From: Candidatus Thermodiscus eudorianus | GTDB lineage: Archaea > Thermoproteota > Thermoprotei_A > Sulfolobales > Acidilobaceae | Length of the DNA stretch: 64,000 nucleotides | Assembly (NCBI GenBank): GCA_015521085.1 | Contig: WAOW01000005.1 | Span: 1 to 64,000, forward strand | Reading direction: 5' to 3' | Part shown: in pieces, positions 35,744 through 44,368 of the stretch | How positions within the stretch are numbered: position 1 is the first letter of the stretch | How the letters are laid out: each line of letters starts with the position of its first letter | Translations under genes and position numbers: made by a program | Notes under the pieces: model-generated | The model's input: only the letters and a program-made list of their open reading frames with translations | What the model was told of the DNA's origin: nothing | Databases searched by the model: none

Positions 35744-36148
35744 GTGGCCCGCTTGTCACTGGCTAGAAGAAAGTACTTGGTTAAAGACGTTATGACAGTA
35801 AATCCAGTTACAGTGAAACCCTCCTCTACAGTCTGGGAGGCCGTCACTCGAATGGCTAGCCTCGACATTGGCGCGCTACCTGTTATCGATGAAGAGGGAA
35901 AGCTAGTTGGCATCTTCACAGAACGCGATTTGTTAAAGAGGGTTATAGCAAAGAAGCTCGACCCCGAGAAGACTCTTATATCCGAGGTAATGACGCCAAG
36001 CCCTGTTAGTATAGATCCCGAGGAGCCCGTGGAAAACGCACGGTTCCTAATGGCCAAGTTAAAAACTAGGCATCTACCAGTTGTCGATAAAGATGGGAGA
36101 CTCATAGGTATCGTATCAATCCGGGATATAGAATACGTCGAGGCATAA
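35744..36148 (+). CDS. CBS-domain-pair protein
   Basis: About 134 residues forming two CBS domains (VKDVMTVNPVTVKPSSTVWEAV and ISEVMTPSPVSIDPEEPVENA) with the ends GIFTERDLLKRV and GIVSIRDIEYVE. Such Bateman modules bind adenosine nucleotides or similar ligands and regulate partner proteins. An ATG at 35726 gives six more residues, but a TATA-like GCTATATATTA at 35714 lies too close for it to be in the mRNA, so GTG 35744 or TTG 35753 is more likely. Confidence 0.9.
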   Translation: MARLSLARRKYLVKDVMTVNPVTVKPSSTVWEAVTRMASLDIGALPVIDEEGKLVGIFTERDLLKRVIAKKLDPEKTLISEVMTPSPVSIDPEEPVENARFLMAKLKTRHLPVVDKDGRLIGIVSIRDIEYVEA

Positions 36149-36228
36149 ATCCCTCTCGGTGAAACCAGCTAATAGGGACAAGAGCACTTGGAGGAGCCCG
36201 ACTAGGTTGGAGTCTGTGCACCAAACTC

Positions 36229-36236
36229 TATAAAAT
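36229..36236 (+). promoter_or_regulatory. TATA box of tRNA-Val(GAC)
   Basis: TATAAAAT, 30 bases before the first base of the tRNA; an identical box precedes the second tRNA-Val copy at 38159-38166. Position fits archaeal tRNA promoters. Confidence 0.7.
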
Positions 36237-36265
36237 CCTCTCCAGGCTAAATGAGGGATATGGCA

Positions 36266-36343
36266 GGGCCCGTCGTCTAGCCTGGTTAGGACGCCGCCCT
36301 GACACGGCGGAGGTCCGGGGTTCAAATCCCCGCGGGCCCACCA
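36266..36343 (+). tRNA. tRNA-Val (anticodon GAC), CCA encoded
   Basis: A 78-base cloverleaf: acceptor GGGCCCG with CGGGCCC, anticodon arm CCGCC-CTGACAC-GGCGG giving GAC for codons GTC and GTT, T arm CGGGG-TTCAAAT-CCCCG, discriminator A, genomic CCA, no intron. It equals the tRNA-Val at 38196 except for base 34. Confidence 0.97.
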
Positions 36344-36362
36344 ACACAATCACGACTCCTTA

Positions 36363-36508
36363 TTGTTTTATTCTTATATCTTATTATATAGACTATGTAT
36401 CTCAAAAAAATAACATGTGTTTGATAGTGTTTCGCTTAGCTTCGTGAGAGTGAGACATACAAGTTTAAACTTAGTTTATAACTTTCTTTGAGACCGCAAT
36501 AAAAATTA
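36363..36508. other. AT-rich spacer after tRNA-Val(GAC)
   Basis: This 146-base stretch is clearly richer in A and T than the rest of the window and holds no gene, tRNA or clear repeat that can be seen. It is the left margin of an AT-rich patch that runs to about 37450. Confidence 0.5.
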
Positions 36509-37318
36509 TCAAAAGCTGGCCTGCGTAATCTTGACCCTAAGATCTTTAAGTTGCTCTAAAAGGCTTTTTAATCGCTCAAAATTTTCTTCATTTTGTTTAT
36601 AATTTATTGATTCTTTCAATACTAAATATGCTAGCTCCTTACTGTTTTCTACAGTATCTAATTGTACGTTAAAACCCTCGATCATCTTTCTAGCAATATT
36701 ATACATTACGTCAATGAGTCTCATTAAAAGTTCTTCAAACAGTTCAGATGCACCAAATAAGCTAAGTAGATCTCCAAACTCAGATAACATAATACTAGAT
36801 TTTTTATATATCCGTCGTATTTGTTCTACTATATACTCCGTTGGGTATGGAAGTGTATAGCCATAATCACACTCTACACTGGATGAAAGTAATAGAGTTA
36901 GATCTGCCTTGAAATATGTAATAGCCTCCTCTGCAGTATCAACTCGGAACTTTCTAAAGCGTTTTTCATTCTTCGTCTCATCAACGGTTTCACTAATTAC
37001 CTCTATTTCATTAGCAATCCTTATAATAGTTTTCTTCGTATCGAAAGCACATTTTAATATATCATCCACCACAGACATTAAATCTTCATTTATATTTATA
37101 TTTTTTGAATTATAATTATATATAGAATATAGTATAGATTCTAACCGTTCTATAAGATCGCCTAACATTTTTGACATATCCCTTAATCGCTGTTTTTCTT
37201 TCAGTTGAAGCTCAATTTCTCTCCTTATTTCATGCTCACGTAGATAAAATATAATACCAGTAACAGTCCCTATTATGCCTATAATACTAGCTACAGTTAG
37301 TAACATTATTCTATACAC
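36509..37318 (-). CDS. AT-rich orphan gene: membrane-anchored coiled-coil protein
   Basis: A 269-residue protein not recognised as any family. A hydrophobic N-terminal segment (about 4-25, LLTVASIIGIIGTVTGIIF) anchors it, followed by a charged coiled coil (REHEIRREIELQLKEKQRL, 27-60) and a helical rest with Lys, Glu and Ile. Base composition and codon use (ATA, AAT, TTA, AAA) differ sharply from its neighbours, which suggests recent acquisition or weak constraint. GTG start. It reads against the surrounding genes and lies between the two tRNA-Val repeats. Confidence 0.72.
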   Translation of the reverse strand: MYRIMLLTVASIIGIIGTVTGIIFYLREHEIRREIELQLKEKQRLRDMSKMLGDLIERLESILYSIYNYNSKNININEDLMSVVDDILKCAFDTKKTIIRIANEIEVISETVDETKNEKRFRKFRVDTAEEAITYFKADLTLLLSSSVECDYGYTLPYPTEYIVEQIRRIYKKSSIMLSEFGDLLSLFGASELFEELLMRLIDVMYNIARKMIEGFNVQLDTVENSKELAYLVLKESINYKQNEENFERLKSLLEQLKDLRVKITQASF

Positions 37319-37454
37319 CCAAAACGTCTTTATAACTTACAACCTATTTATATAAATTTATTTATATACTATATAATAATTATATATAATGATTTTATTT
37401 GTGAGTATAGGATTATAATATAAATCGTCTCATTTTGTCCTTGGGTGTAGAGAG
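37319..37454. other. AT-rich spacer before the UMP kinase gene
   Basis: The right margin of the AT-rich patch. It contains long A/T runs and, near its end, ATAATATAAATCG at 37413-37425, a likely TATA box for the UMP kinase gene with transcription starting near 37445. The divergent orphan gene probably also starts from here. Confidence 0.45.
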
Positions 37455-38135
37455 TTGAGGGCGATTGTTGTAAAGATTAGTGGATCCCTGATTTACCCGC
37501 CGAGGCTAGAGTATGTGGCTGAACTCCGCCGGATTATCTCCGAGATCCATGAAAGTGGTATGAGGTTGGCGATTGTAGTTGGAGGAGGACCTATAGCACG
37601 AGAATACATAAACGTGCTTCGGGGACTAGATATTAATCAATCTCTACAAGATCTCTTAGGCATTAAAGTATCTCGGTTGAATGCGCGTTTACTTGCTTCG
37701 CTTCTCTATCCCAGAAGCCCCCTTGAGATTCCAAGTAATGTAGAAGCTGTACTGGAGGTCTATTCCCGGGGACAGATACCGGTAGTAGGAGGATTTGAGC
37801 CAGGGCAGAGTACCAACGCCGTTTCCCTATTAATTGCGGAGGCGATCAATGCGGAGAAAGTGATAAATATGCTCAATAAAGTTGAGGGGGTGTATGATAA
37901 AGATCCAAAGCTACCTGGCTCAAGGCTCCTTGAAAGGATAACTTTGAATGACCTAGAGGAAATAGTATCTTCCTACGAACAACAAGCGGGGCGATATACC
38001 CTGATAGATCATCTAGCTGTGAAGATAGCGCGTCGTAGTAGGATACCGATACACTTCATAGACGGCTCTGATCCTAGTAACCTCCTAAAGGCGCTGAGAG
38101 GCGAGAGGATCGGCACAATAGTAGAGCCAGACTAG
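37455..38135 (+). CDS. pyrH: UMP kinase (archaeal type)
   Basis: A 226-residue amino acid kinase-fold enzyme that makes UDP from UMP. Motifs: VVKISGSL at the N-terminus, VVGGGPIAREYI, the UMP site VVGGFEPGQSTNAVSLL, and the ATP site NKVEGVYDKDPKLPGSRLL. TTG start after GTAGAGAG. The stop codon lies three bases inside the second 163-bp repeat, so the gene end abuts the tRNA-Val promoter region. Confidence 0.95.
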   Translation: MRAIVVKISGSLIYPPRLEYVAELRRIISEIHESGMRLAIVVGGGPIAREYINVLRGLDINQSLQDLLGIKVSRLNARLLASLLYPRSPLEIPSNVEAVLEVYSRGQIPVVGGFEPGQSTNAVSLLIAEAINAEKVINMLNKVEGVYDKDPKLPGSRLLERITLNDLEEIVSSYEQQAGRYTLIDHLAVKIARRSRIPIHFIDGSDPSNLLKALRGERIGTIVEPD

Positions 38136-38292
38136 GTTGGAGTCTGTGCACCAAACTCTATAAAATCCTCTCCAGGCTAAATGAGGGATATGGCAGGGCC
38201 CGTCGTCTAGCCTGGTTAGGACGCCGCCCTTACACGGCGGAGGTCCGGGGTTCAAATCCCCGCGGGCCCACCAACACAATCACGACTCCTTA
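38130..38292 (+). repeat. 163-bp direct repeat, copy 2 (promoter plus tRNA-Val TAC)
   Basis: Second copy of the element at 36200-36362, at a spacing of exactly 1930 bases and with a single mismatch at 38231. It begins in the last codons of pyrH. The sequence before copy 1 also reads GAGCC-GACTAG, like the pyrH end, so copy 1 may have been derived from this place. Confidence 0.97.
38196..38273 (+). tRNA. tRNA-Val (anticodon TAC), CCA encoded
   Basis: Same 78-base tRNA as at 36266 but with anticodon TAC (loop CTTACAC), which reads GTA and probably GTG. TATAAAAT at 38159-38166 is the promoter. All other bases, including stems, loops and CCA, equal the GAC copy. Confidence 0.97.
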
Positions 38293-38397
38293 AATACCAT
38301 ACATAATAGCTAGACTTGACATCCTCCGTGTGACAGTTTCGTAGACTTTTACTGGCAAATACAATCCCGTTATTAGGAGACCCGGCTTAAATTGCTC

Positions 38398-39786
38398 ATG
38401 GTGGATAGCGTGGCTTATGACGCGATTATTGTCGGAGGCGGGCCAGGCGGGTATCCAGCTGCGATTAGGCTGTCTGAACTGGGTTACAAGGTCTTGCTAG
38501 TTGAGGAGGATCGGCTAGGCGGTGAATGCACTAATTATGGATGTGTGCCTACTAAAAGCCTTAGGAGTGTCGCTGCCTCATTAGATCATTTATCAAGGAT
38601 TAACTATAATATAAATAATATAATTGGTGAATCCTTCTCATTCGCCCGAAACATCGCAAATGACGTCTCTACAAGCATCGAATCACTACTAGCTAGCTAC
38701 GATGTAGAAGTCGTCAACGGCAGAGCTAGAGTACTTCCATCAAAAACCGTCGATATAAATGGGAGGATCTACGAAGCTAGAAAGGCTATTATCTTGTCCA
38801 CAGGCAGCACGCCCCTAATACCACAATGGGCAAACGTCGATGGAAGGAGAGTGCATGACAACAGGTCCATTTTAAACTTCGAATTCGAGTCAATCGACTC
38901 CATAGCAGTGGTAGGCGGTGGCTATATAGGTGTAGAGTACTCGTTTATCCTCGCCAGACTCGGCTTAAAGGTTACCTTGATAGAGGCGTTGGATAGACTT
39001 CTGCCTGGAATGGATAGGGATTTCGGCTTGTTGGCTAGGAGAATGCTCTCAAGGCTCGGTGTGAAGATCCTACTGAAGACGCCGGTTAACAAAGTCAAAC
39101 TTAATGATAAATCTATAGAGATCCTGACTAGTAATGGCTCTATACACGCCGACTCGCTCCTGATAGCCATCGGCCGCGTGCCCAGGAATGAAGAGGCAAG
39201 GAGAATTGGCCTGGATCTAGACCGGAAGGGCTTCGTGAAAACCAACAAATGCGGGCAAACCAGCATGCCAGGAATCTACGCGGCTGGCGATATAGCCGGG
39301 CCTCCATTACTAGCCCATAAAGCCATGAAACAAGCAGTAAACGTGTCAGAATGCATTAACGGCGGCAAGCCGAGGGGCATCGACCCGATACCGCAAGTGG
39401 TTTTCGGGCCAGTAGACTTTGTGTCTGTTGGAATCACCCTGGAAGAAGCCAGGAGTATGGGATTGAACGCTGTTGAAGTAAGAATACCAGTTGGTGGATT
39501 GGCTAAATCGAGGATCTATGGAATTAAAGAGGGCTTCACCAAAATAATATATAATAAACTAGACAAGAAAATAATAGGTATCCACATGGCCTACCCCGAT
39601 GCAGGCGAGAGTGCTGCCATAGCGGCTCTAATAGTACGTAAAGGTCTTACAGTTGAAGAAGCTAGTGAAGTAGTGTTCCCACACCCTACCATGAGTGAAG
39701 CCCTAAGCGAAGCCCTCGAAGCCGCAAGTGACAGGCCAATACATATAAGAGGTTTTAGAGTTAGGGAGGTCAAGCCCTCCGGCTAA
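38398..39786 (+). CDS. lpdA: Dihydrolipoamide dehydrogenase-like flavoprotein
   Basis: About 462 residues. FAD site IVGGGPGGYPAA, redox-active disulfide in GGECTNYGC (two cysteines five apart), NAD site VVGGGYIGVEYSF, second FAD site GIYAAGDIAGP, and the C-terminal active-site His-Glu region FPHPTMSEALSEAL. In archaea it may serve a 2-oxoacid dehydrogenase, glycine cleavage, or another thiol; no such genes are nearby. An in-frame TTG at 38392 is two codons upstream of the ATG used. Convergent overlap of 17 bases with the next gene. Confidence 0.9.
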   Translation: MVDSVAYDAIIVGGGPGGYPAAIRLSELGYKVLLVEEDRLGGECTNYGCVPTKSLRSVAASLDHLSRINYNINNIIGESFSFARNIANDVSTSIESLLASYDVEVVNGRARVLPSKTVDINGRIYEARKAIILSTGSTPLIPQWANVDGRRVHDNRSILNFEFESIDSIAVVGGGYIGVEYSFILARLGLKVTLIEALDRLLPGMDRDFGLLARRMLSRLGVKILLKTPVNKVKLNDKSIEILTSNGSIHADSLLIAIGRVPRNEEARRIGLDLDRKGFVKTNKCGQTSMPGIYAAGDIAGPPLLAHKAMKQAVNVSECINGGKPRGIDPIPQVVFGPVDFVSVGITLEEARSMGLNAVEVRIPVGGLAKSRIYGIKEGFTKIIYNKLDKKIIGIHMAYPDAGESAAIAALIVRKGLTVEEASEVVFPHPTMSEALSEALEAASDRPIHIRGFRVREVKPSG

Positions 39787-41995
39787 TAACTATCATGGCG
39801 TGATCCTTTACCCGCGGCACTCTTACATTAATGTAGTCGTTCCTGGCTTCTATATCAAAGTTATCCCCTGTAATGGGATTCCATGCCGACGGTTCGCCTT
39901 CTATTAGAGTACGAGATACTTTGAGGGTTAGATTGGCCACGGGGATTATAGTCCTGATAGGATGAACCCTGTATGCGGGGTCAAAGCCTGGCAGCGATTG
40001 TTTGCTAGGCCCTGTGGGCGCACTTAGTATCCTCTGGTTTGTCGTGTGGTTTACCAGGTGGATTACCAGCTGCTCTCCCTTTCTATATGCTTCCATCTGG
40101 ACTGTATCAGGTCCTTCAAGTGTTATGGGTGGCCTAGGCGCGTAACGGCTTAAGGGCCTGGCAAAAAGCTCCGCGTAGTCGGGGAGACCTAGCCTGGAAT
40201 AATGTGCTCCCAAGCGGAAGGAGTAGTAGAGCGTACGGCCCCTTCCGTATTCGTTGTATGTAACTGCAGCCAGGTCTAGTACTGAGTCCGGAGCTGGAGT
40301 ACTCTTGCCTAGGGTGTATTCGTACCCATAGGCACTGCGGCCGAGCCTCGCCATTGCTAGGGGATGTGCTGACACTATTCTGGCTCTGACTAGCTCTCCT
40401 AGACGTGGTTCGAAGCGCTCCTTCACAAAGGCGGCGCTGTGATCTCCGAGTGGGATGGCTTCTGGGAGGTCCCTCCATAAGTCACCGTTACCATCTTTGT
40501 TCAGGTGTACGTAGCCAAAGCCGAAGTGGAATGTGCCTTCATAGTTGAACCCGAAGACTTCCTGTAGCGCTATTGCCTCGCGATAGGTGAAGTCGGGCCT
40601 CATTATGCCAAACTCGTGTGTTGCGATAAGCGTGCCGCCCTCGTATACGTATCTTTCCAGTTCTTCCTTACCGTCTTCGGATAGAATGGTCATTCCGGGG
40701 GCTATAATAACGGGGTGTTTCTCGTGTATAGCCTCCTTGTCTAGGTCTTGGGCCGATATAATACTCCATGGGAGGTGCTTGTGCATTGCCATGAATATGA
40801 ATCCTTCCACCTCGCCTATATAGTACTCTGGCTTATTCCAGTACTGCTTGTCGTGAGTGTCCGGGTCGAAGAGTATTCCCAGATAGTTAACTGGTTCTCT
40901 ATCTACGAGGTAGTCCTCGACACGCTCCATCTCCTCGTAGACAGACTCCAATGCCTCCACAGCCCTATTGTCGGTGAAGAACTGGGACGAGAAGATCGTT
41001 GCCTGGGGATAGCCTCCCGCCGCGACTATTTCCCATAGACCGAGCCGTATAGCCTCTTCCGGAGGGCTATGGACTGGGCGCAGATCGTAGAACATGTTCC
41101 TGCTGACGAAGACCGGTTTATCTTTGTCGCCTAGGAGGGCTCGTGTTAACTTGGTTACTATAGTTAACATGCCTGGCCCTCTCACGTCGACTTCGCTAGC
41201 CTCGGCGAAGACGCCGTCGAGTATGTGTCTGGTTTTCGAGACTACGATGTTACCCCTGCCAGCCCATCCTGCAGGGTGACTGTTATACATGAAGAGGGCG
41301 TTGGGATTAGCTCTTTTAACTGCTCTAGCCATCCTTTCAATTGCCCTTACGTTGACCTTGTATCTCCACTCCCAGGCATGCCTTGAAACCTCGTCTTCCA
41401 TGTTAATCCTTGTGGGTAGTTCTTCCCCATACTCCGACGAGAATTTTAGTCTACAGTACTTGCAAAAACAAGCGCGTTGTGGATCGGGTAGATACCTAAA
41501 GCTATCTAGAAGTAGTCCGTCTGCTCCAGTTAATTTTACTGCCTCCTCCACTTCGGGGACAAAGTACTGGTCCAGTGCCGGACTGTTGGGGCATATGAGG
41601 GGCCAGTGGGGATCGATTATCTTAGCGGTCCTAGGATAGTGTTCTAGTACAACGACCTCTCCCTCTGAATTCCTTTGGGCCCAGCTCGGATGCAGCCTAT
41701 ACAGGTATCTGTTGGCCGTGTGAGCAGCCATGACGATGACATGGATGCCGTGCTCTCTGGCTTTGTCGACTAACTCCTTTAGGTCTAATGCAGCATTGTG
41801 ATGCCTTGGATAAAGTCTGCTTCCAGCGTAAAAGACCCTGCCCCAGCCGTCTCTAGCGAATACTATCAGAGTGTTCGCACGGACCTTCCTCGCAAGCGAT
41901 ACCAGCGTATCGCTTGTAATTCTATCGGCGAAAAACCCGTAGGGATCCTCTATGTTAAATTGGAGGACGCGGATGAACTTGTTTTTCCACCACAT
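39770..41995 (-). CDS. GHL6-like glycoside hydrolase with beta-galactosidase trimerisation-like domain
   Basis: A 741-residue protein. The first 300 residues look like a TIM barrel of the hypothetical glycosyl hydrolase GHL6 group: RDGWGRVFYAGSRLYPRHH, HPSWAQRNSEG, and GADGLLLDSFRYL where Asp is a likely catalytic or substrate residue, followed by CFCKYC. A middle part (YLGILFDPDTH to GTLIATHEFG) resembles the GH42-type trimerisation (glutamine amidotransferase-like) domain, and a beta-rich C-terminus follows. No signal peptide is seen, so it is probably cytosolic. Substrate unknown. ATG start. Confidence 0.72.
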   Translation of the reverse strand: MWWKNKFIRVLQFNIEDPYGFFADRITSDTLVSLARKVRANTLIVFARDGWGRVFYAGSRLYPRHHNAALDLKELVDKAREHGIHVIVMAAHTANRYLYRLHPSWAQRNSEGEVVVLEHYPRTAKIIDPHWPLICPNSPALDQYFVPEVEEAVKLTGADGLLLDSFRYLPDPQRACFCKYCRLKFSSEYGEELPTRINMEDEVSRHAWEWRYKVNVRAIERMARAVKRANPNALFMYNSHPAGWAGRGNIVVSKTRHILDGVFAEASEVDVRGPGMLTIVTKLTRALLGDKDKPVFVSRNMFYDLRPVHSPPEEAIRLGLWEIVAAGGYPQATIFSSQFFTDNRAVEALESVYEEMERVEDYLVDREPVNYLGILFDPDTHDKQYWNKPEYYIGEVEGFIFMAMHKHLPWSIISAQDLDKEAIHEKHPVIIAPGMTILSEDGKEELERYVYEGGTLIATHEFGIMRPDFTYREAIALQEVFGFNYEGTFHFGFGYVHLNKDGNGDLWRDLPEAIPLGDHSAAFVKERFEPRLGELVRARIVSAHPLAMARLGRSAYGYEYTLGKSTPAPDSVLDLAAVTYNEYGRGRTLYYSFRLGAHYSRLGLPDYAELFARPLSRYAPRPPITLEGPDTVQMEAYRKGEQLVIHLVNHTTNQRILSAPTGPSKQSLPGFDPAYRVHPIRTIIPVANLTLKVSRTLIEGEPSAWNPITGDNFDIEARNDYINVRVPRVKDHAMIVISRRA

Positions 41996-42170
41996 AATTC
42001 ATGCACCGCGAGAAGCACAGCTTGAACGCTCATTTCCTCTTCGCTCCATCAGAACCCACATTGGAACGGAATTATATAGTTTTGTAGCAATCTAAATTAC
42101 AAAATACTTTTATATTATATAATAATTTATTATAGGATGTGCTCCATCACGAATAACAAGCACGGAAAAC

Positions 42171-42180
42171 CTTATACTTA
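42171..42180 (+). promoter_or_regulatory. TATA box of the RNase P RNA gene
   Basis: CTTATACTTA preceded by the purine-rich GGAAAACC, which can serve as a TFB recognition element. Transcription would start near 42202-42207, shortly before the first helix of the RNA. Confidence 0.5.
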
Positions 42181-42208
42181 CCAAGTTACAATAGCCCCGA
42201 AAACGACA

Positions 42209-42550
42209 ATAATAGAAGGCCAGCCCCGGCTGGCGGCCGACGGGCCATAAAGGGCCCGAGGAAACTCCGCCCTCCCCGCGGCAACCGGGCCCCGCAAGGG
42301 GCGCGGGTGAAACCCGCGGCAACGACACAGAAACGACACGGCCCCAGGCCGATGACAGTGAAGCTGCGAGACCCTCCAGGTAACTGGAGGGTGGTAACCA
42401 GCCGAGGAGCCTGGGGATGCGGTGAAACGGTCGACCCCGGTGGAGCAAGGCTTCCAGCCGAGGAGGCGCCGCGCGAGGCTGGAGGAGTGACCGCTGAGTC
42501 GAATGCCGCCGTAGTACAGAAGGCGGGTTATAGCCGGGGCTGGCTCTACT
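42209..42550 (+). ncRNA. rnpB: RNase P RNA
   Basis: The catalytic RNA that trims tRNA 5' leaders. Helix P1 forms from 42219-42231 with 42532-42544 (13 pairs). The conserved core is recognisable: GAGGAAACTCC near the 5' side (CR-I), an ACAGAAACGACACGG segment, GGTGAAACGG, and near the 3' end AGTACAGAAGGCGGGTTAT (CR-V). Size of about 330 bases fits the archaeal type A form. Exact ends are estimated. Its protein partner Rnp1 is encoded in the ribosomal operon of this window. Confidence 0.93.
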
Positions 42551-42591
42551 AGATAGAGTAGCGCTATGACCGGTGAGAGGCTGGGAATCTA

Positions 42592-43659
42592 ATGAGGGTA
42601 CATGACGCGTATATGAGGCCCTTCGATAACTTGAGAATAGCAGTCACAGTCGAGTGCAACTACAAATGCATCTTTTGCCACGTGGAAGGCGAACCCGTTA
42701 CAGGACCGGTTAAGCCCGGGAGACTTAGCCCTCTACTGAAAGCTGAGGACTACTATGTCATTGCCCGTGCAGCTAGCCTACTTGGCGTGTCTAAGTTCAA
42801 AATAACTGGAGGCGAGCCCCTGATCAGAGGAGATATTGTTAGTATAGTGAGAGAGCTAAAAGCCGGAGCCCCCGACGGAGAGATCTCTATGACGACCAAC
42901 GGCTACCTCCTAGAAAAGCTGGCTGGCCCCCTGGCTGAAGCTGGTCTGAACCGCGTTAACATATCCATACACAGCCTTAGGAGTAAGGTCTACGAATTCA
43001 TTACAGGAGTCAATGGATTAGAGAGAGCACTAAATGGCCTGAGAGCCGCCGCCAATCAAGGCCTCCGACTAAAGGTCAACATGGTAGTCCTGAAAGGGGT
43101 CAACGACAAGGAGGTCTGGAACATTCTAGACCTCGCGTATAGATTCGATGCAGTGCTACAGTTAATAGAGCTACACCCGGTGGGGATGGGAGCCAAGTTC
43201 TTCAAGAACTACTATGCACCCCTCAATACAATAGAAAAAGAGCTAGTAAGACATGGAGCCAAAGTGGTGAGGAGAAAGCTCCACAATAGACCGGTCTACG
43301 TACTCCCCTCGGGGGCGAAGATCGAAATCGTACGCCCCTACAACAACCCGCTCTTCTGCATGGGATGCAGTAGGATCAGGGTCGGTCCTTTCGGGGACCT
43401 TTCACCCTGTTTGAACTGGAAGGGTCCGCGTCCCTCGCTTCTACCAGACATAAGAGAAGGCAATCTAAACGAGAGAATACTGGCCGCGGCAAGGAAACTG
43501 GTTGAGGTCAACAAGATCAGGAGACCCTATGTCCTCCCGAAACTGACGAACGGGGCCGAAACACGCGCGGGGATGACTCATAGGATAGCCAGGATAAAGA
43601 TGCCTAAGAAGCGCTACTATGATATAATTCTTGAGGAACTAAAGCGCCAGCTTCTATGA
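42592..43659 (+). CDS. moaA: GTP 3',8-cyclase MoaA (molybdopterin synthesis)
   Basis: A 355-residue radical SAM enzyme for the first step of molybdopterin formation. The SAM cluster cysteines are C22, C26 and C29 in ECNYKCIFC; KITGGEPLIRGD is the SAM-binding GGEP; a second cluster is bound by CMGCSRIRVGPFGDLSPCL near 255-273, the feature that separates MoaA from other radical SAM proteins. It implies a tungsten or molybdenum cofactor. The last 56 bases overlap the convergent membrane-protein gene. Confidence 0.93.
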   Translation: MRVHDAYMRPFDNLRIAVTVECNYKCIFCHVEGEPVTGPVKPGRLSPLLKAEDYYVIARAASLLGVSKFKITGGEPLIRGDIVSIVRELKAGAPDGEISMTTNGYLLEKLAGPLAEAGLNRVNISIHSLRSKVYEFITGVNGLERALNGLRAAANQGLRLKVNMVVLKGVNDKEVWNILDLAYRFDAVLQLIELHPVGMGAKFFKNYYAPLNTIEKELVRHGAKVVRRKLHNRPVYVLPSGAKIEIVRPYNNPLFCMGCSRIRVGPFGDLSPCLNWKGPRPSLLPDIREGNLNERILAAARKLVEVNKIRRPYVLPKLTNGAETRAGMTHRIARIKMPKKRYYDIILEELKRQLL

Positions 43660-44368
43660 ATAGAAAGCCTGTTATCCATAGGACGAGCCAGTAGTTTGCC
43701 CATGGCTTTCCTGCCAAGGCGGCGAGCACGCCGAGCAATGATACACCGACTCCTACAAAGACTAGGCCCGAATCCTGTGTAAACGGACACCCAGAGCGTT
43801 CCACAATCCCCGCTAGGACCACCGAGAGTGCTAGGGTTGATGCAGAAATCGCTGCTGAGAGGAGCGGGTCAACCATCACCACAATGGGGGCTATGGTTAG
43901 CATCATAAAGACGTGGCCGCGCTTACTTTCCATATAGGAGAGCATCACTGACGTGGCGATGGATAGAGCAGAGTAAAGCGGAAGCCAAGAGACGCCTCCA
44001 TAAGCATATGCTGGTAGTATCACCACGGGCCAGTAGGCTAGAGACAACTCTATTTTCTTCGTGGAATAGAGTATGAGGAGGAGTGTCGCGTAGAAGACTG
44101 CCGTCAATACTATTATGCTACTATAATATATTGAGAGCAATATTATAATGATTGTCGATACCGATAGTGTTGTTGAAAGCTTATGCCCCGAGATATTGTA
44201 GAGAACTAAGCCAAGTGATAACACGATTATAGTATAGATGATAGGGACTACTGCTGATTCTACTACGAGTGACAGTAAAGCTATTCCCCCGGCCGAGGCA
44301 ATTAACACGCATCCAGCCACGCTACTCGATGTGCATCCGTCTCTAGAATTGTTCATAGAGCTCACCAT
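43604..44368 (-). CDS. Hypothetical polytopic membrane protein
   Basis: A 254-residue protein with seven or eight hydrophobic segments and almost no soluble part. No family recognised. Its start overlaps the end of the UbiA-type gene by seven bases, so the two are probably one operon and may work together, for example in quinone, heme or lipid handling. Four cysteines are scattered and show no metal motif. Confidence 0.7.
   Translation of the reverse strand: MVSSMNNSRDGCTSSSVAGCVLIASAGGIALLSLVVESAVVPIIYTIIVLSLGLVLYNISGHKLSTTLSVSTIIIILLSIYYSSIIVLTAVFYATLLLILYSTKKIELSLAYWPVVILPAYAYGGVSWLPLYSALSIATSVMLSYMESKRGHVFMMLTIAPIVVMVDPLLSAAISASTLALSVVLAGIVERSGCPFTQDSGLVFVGVGVSLLGVLAALAGKPWANYWLVLWITGFLFIEAGALVPQELYHSSAS

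Larger units (their letters stand above)
36200..36362 (+). repeat. 163-bp direct repeat, copy 1 (promoter plus tRNA-Val GAC)
   Basis: Matches 38130-38292 base for base with one difference, G here at 36301 against T there. The repeat holds 66 bases of upstream DNA with the TATA box, the whole tRNA gene, and 19 bases after the CCA. Similarity fades directly outside. The base that differs is the first anticodon position. Confidence 0.97.

Noticed and set aside
36200-38292. tRNA repeats as attachment sites of an integrated mobile element
   Set aside because: No integrase, plasmid or virus gene lies between the copies, the repeat includes the whole promoter and tRNA gene, where att sites usually hold only the tRNA 3' part, and the segment contains pyrH, a core gene.
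42105-42130. AT-rich TTTATATTATATAATAA as promoter of the RNase P RNA
   Set aside because: It lies about 90-100 bases before the RNA, too far for a TATA box; CTTATACTTA at 42171 is better placed.
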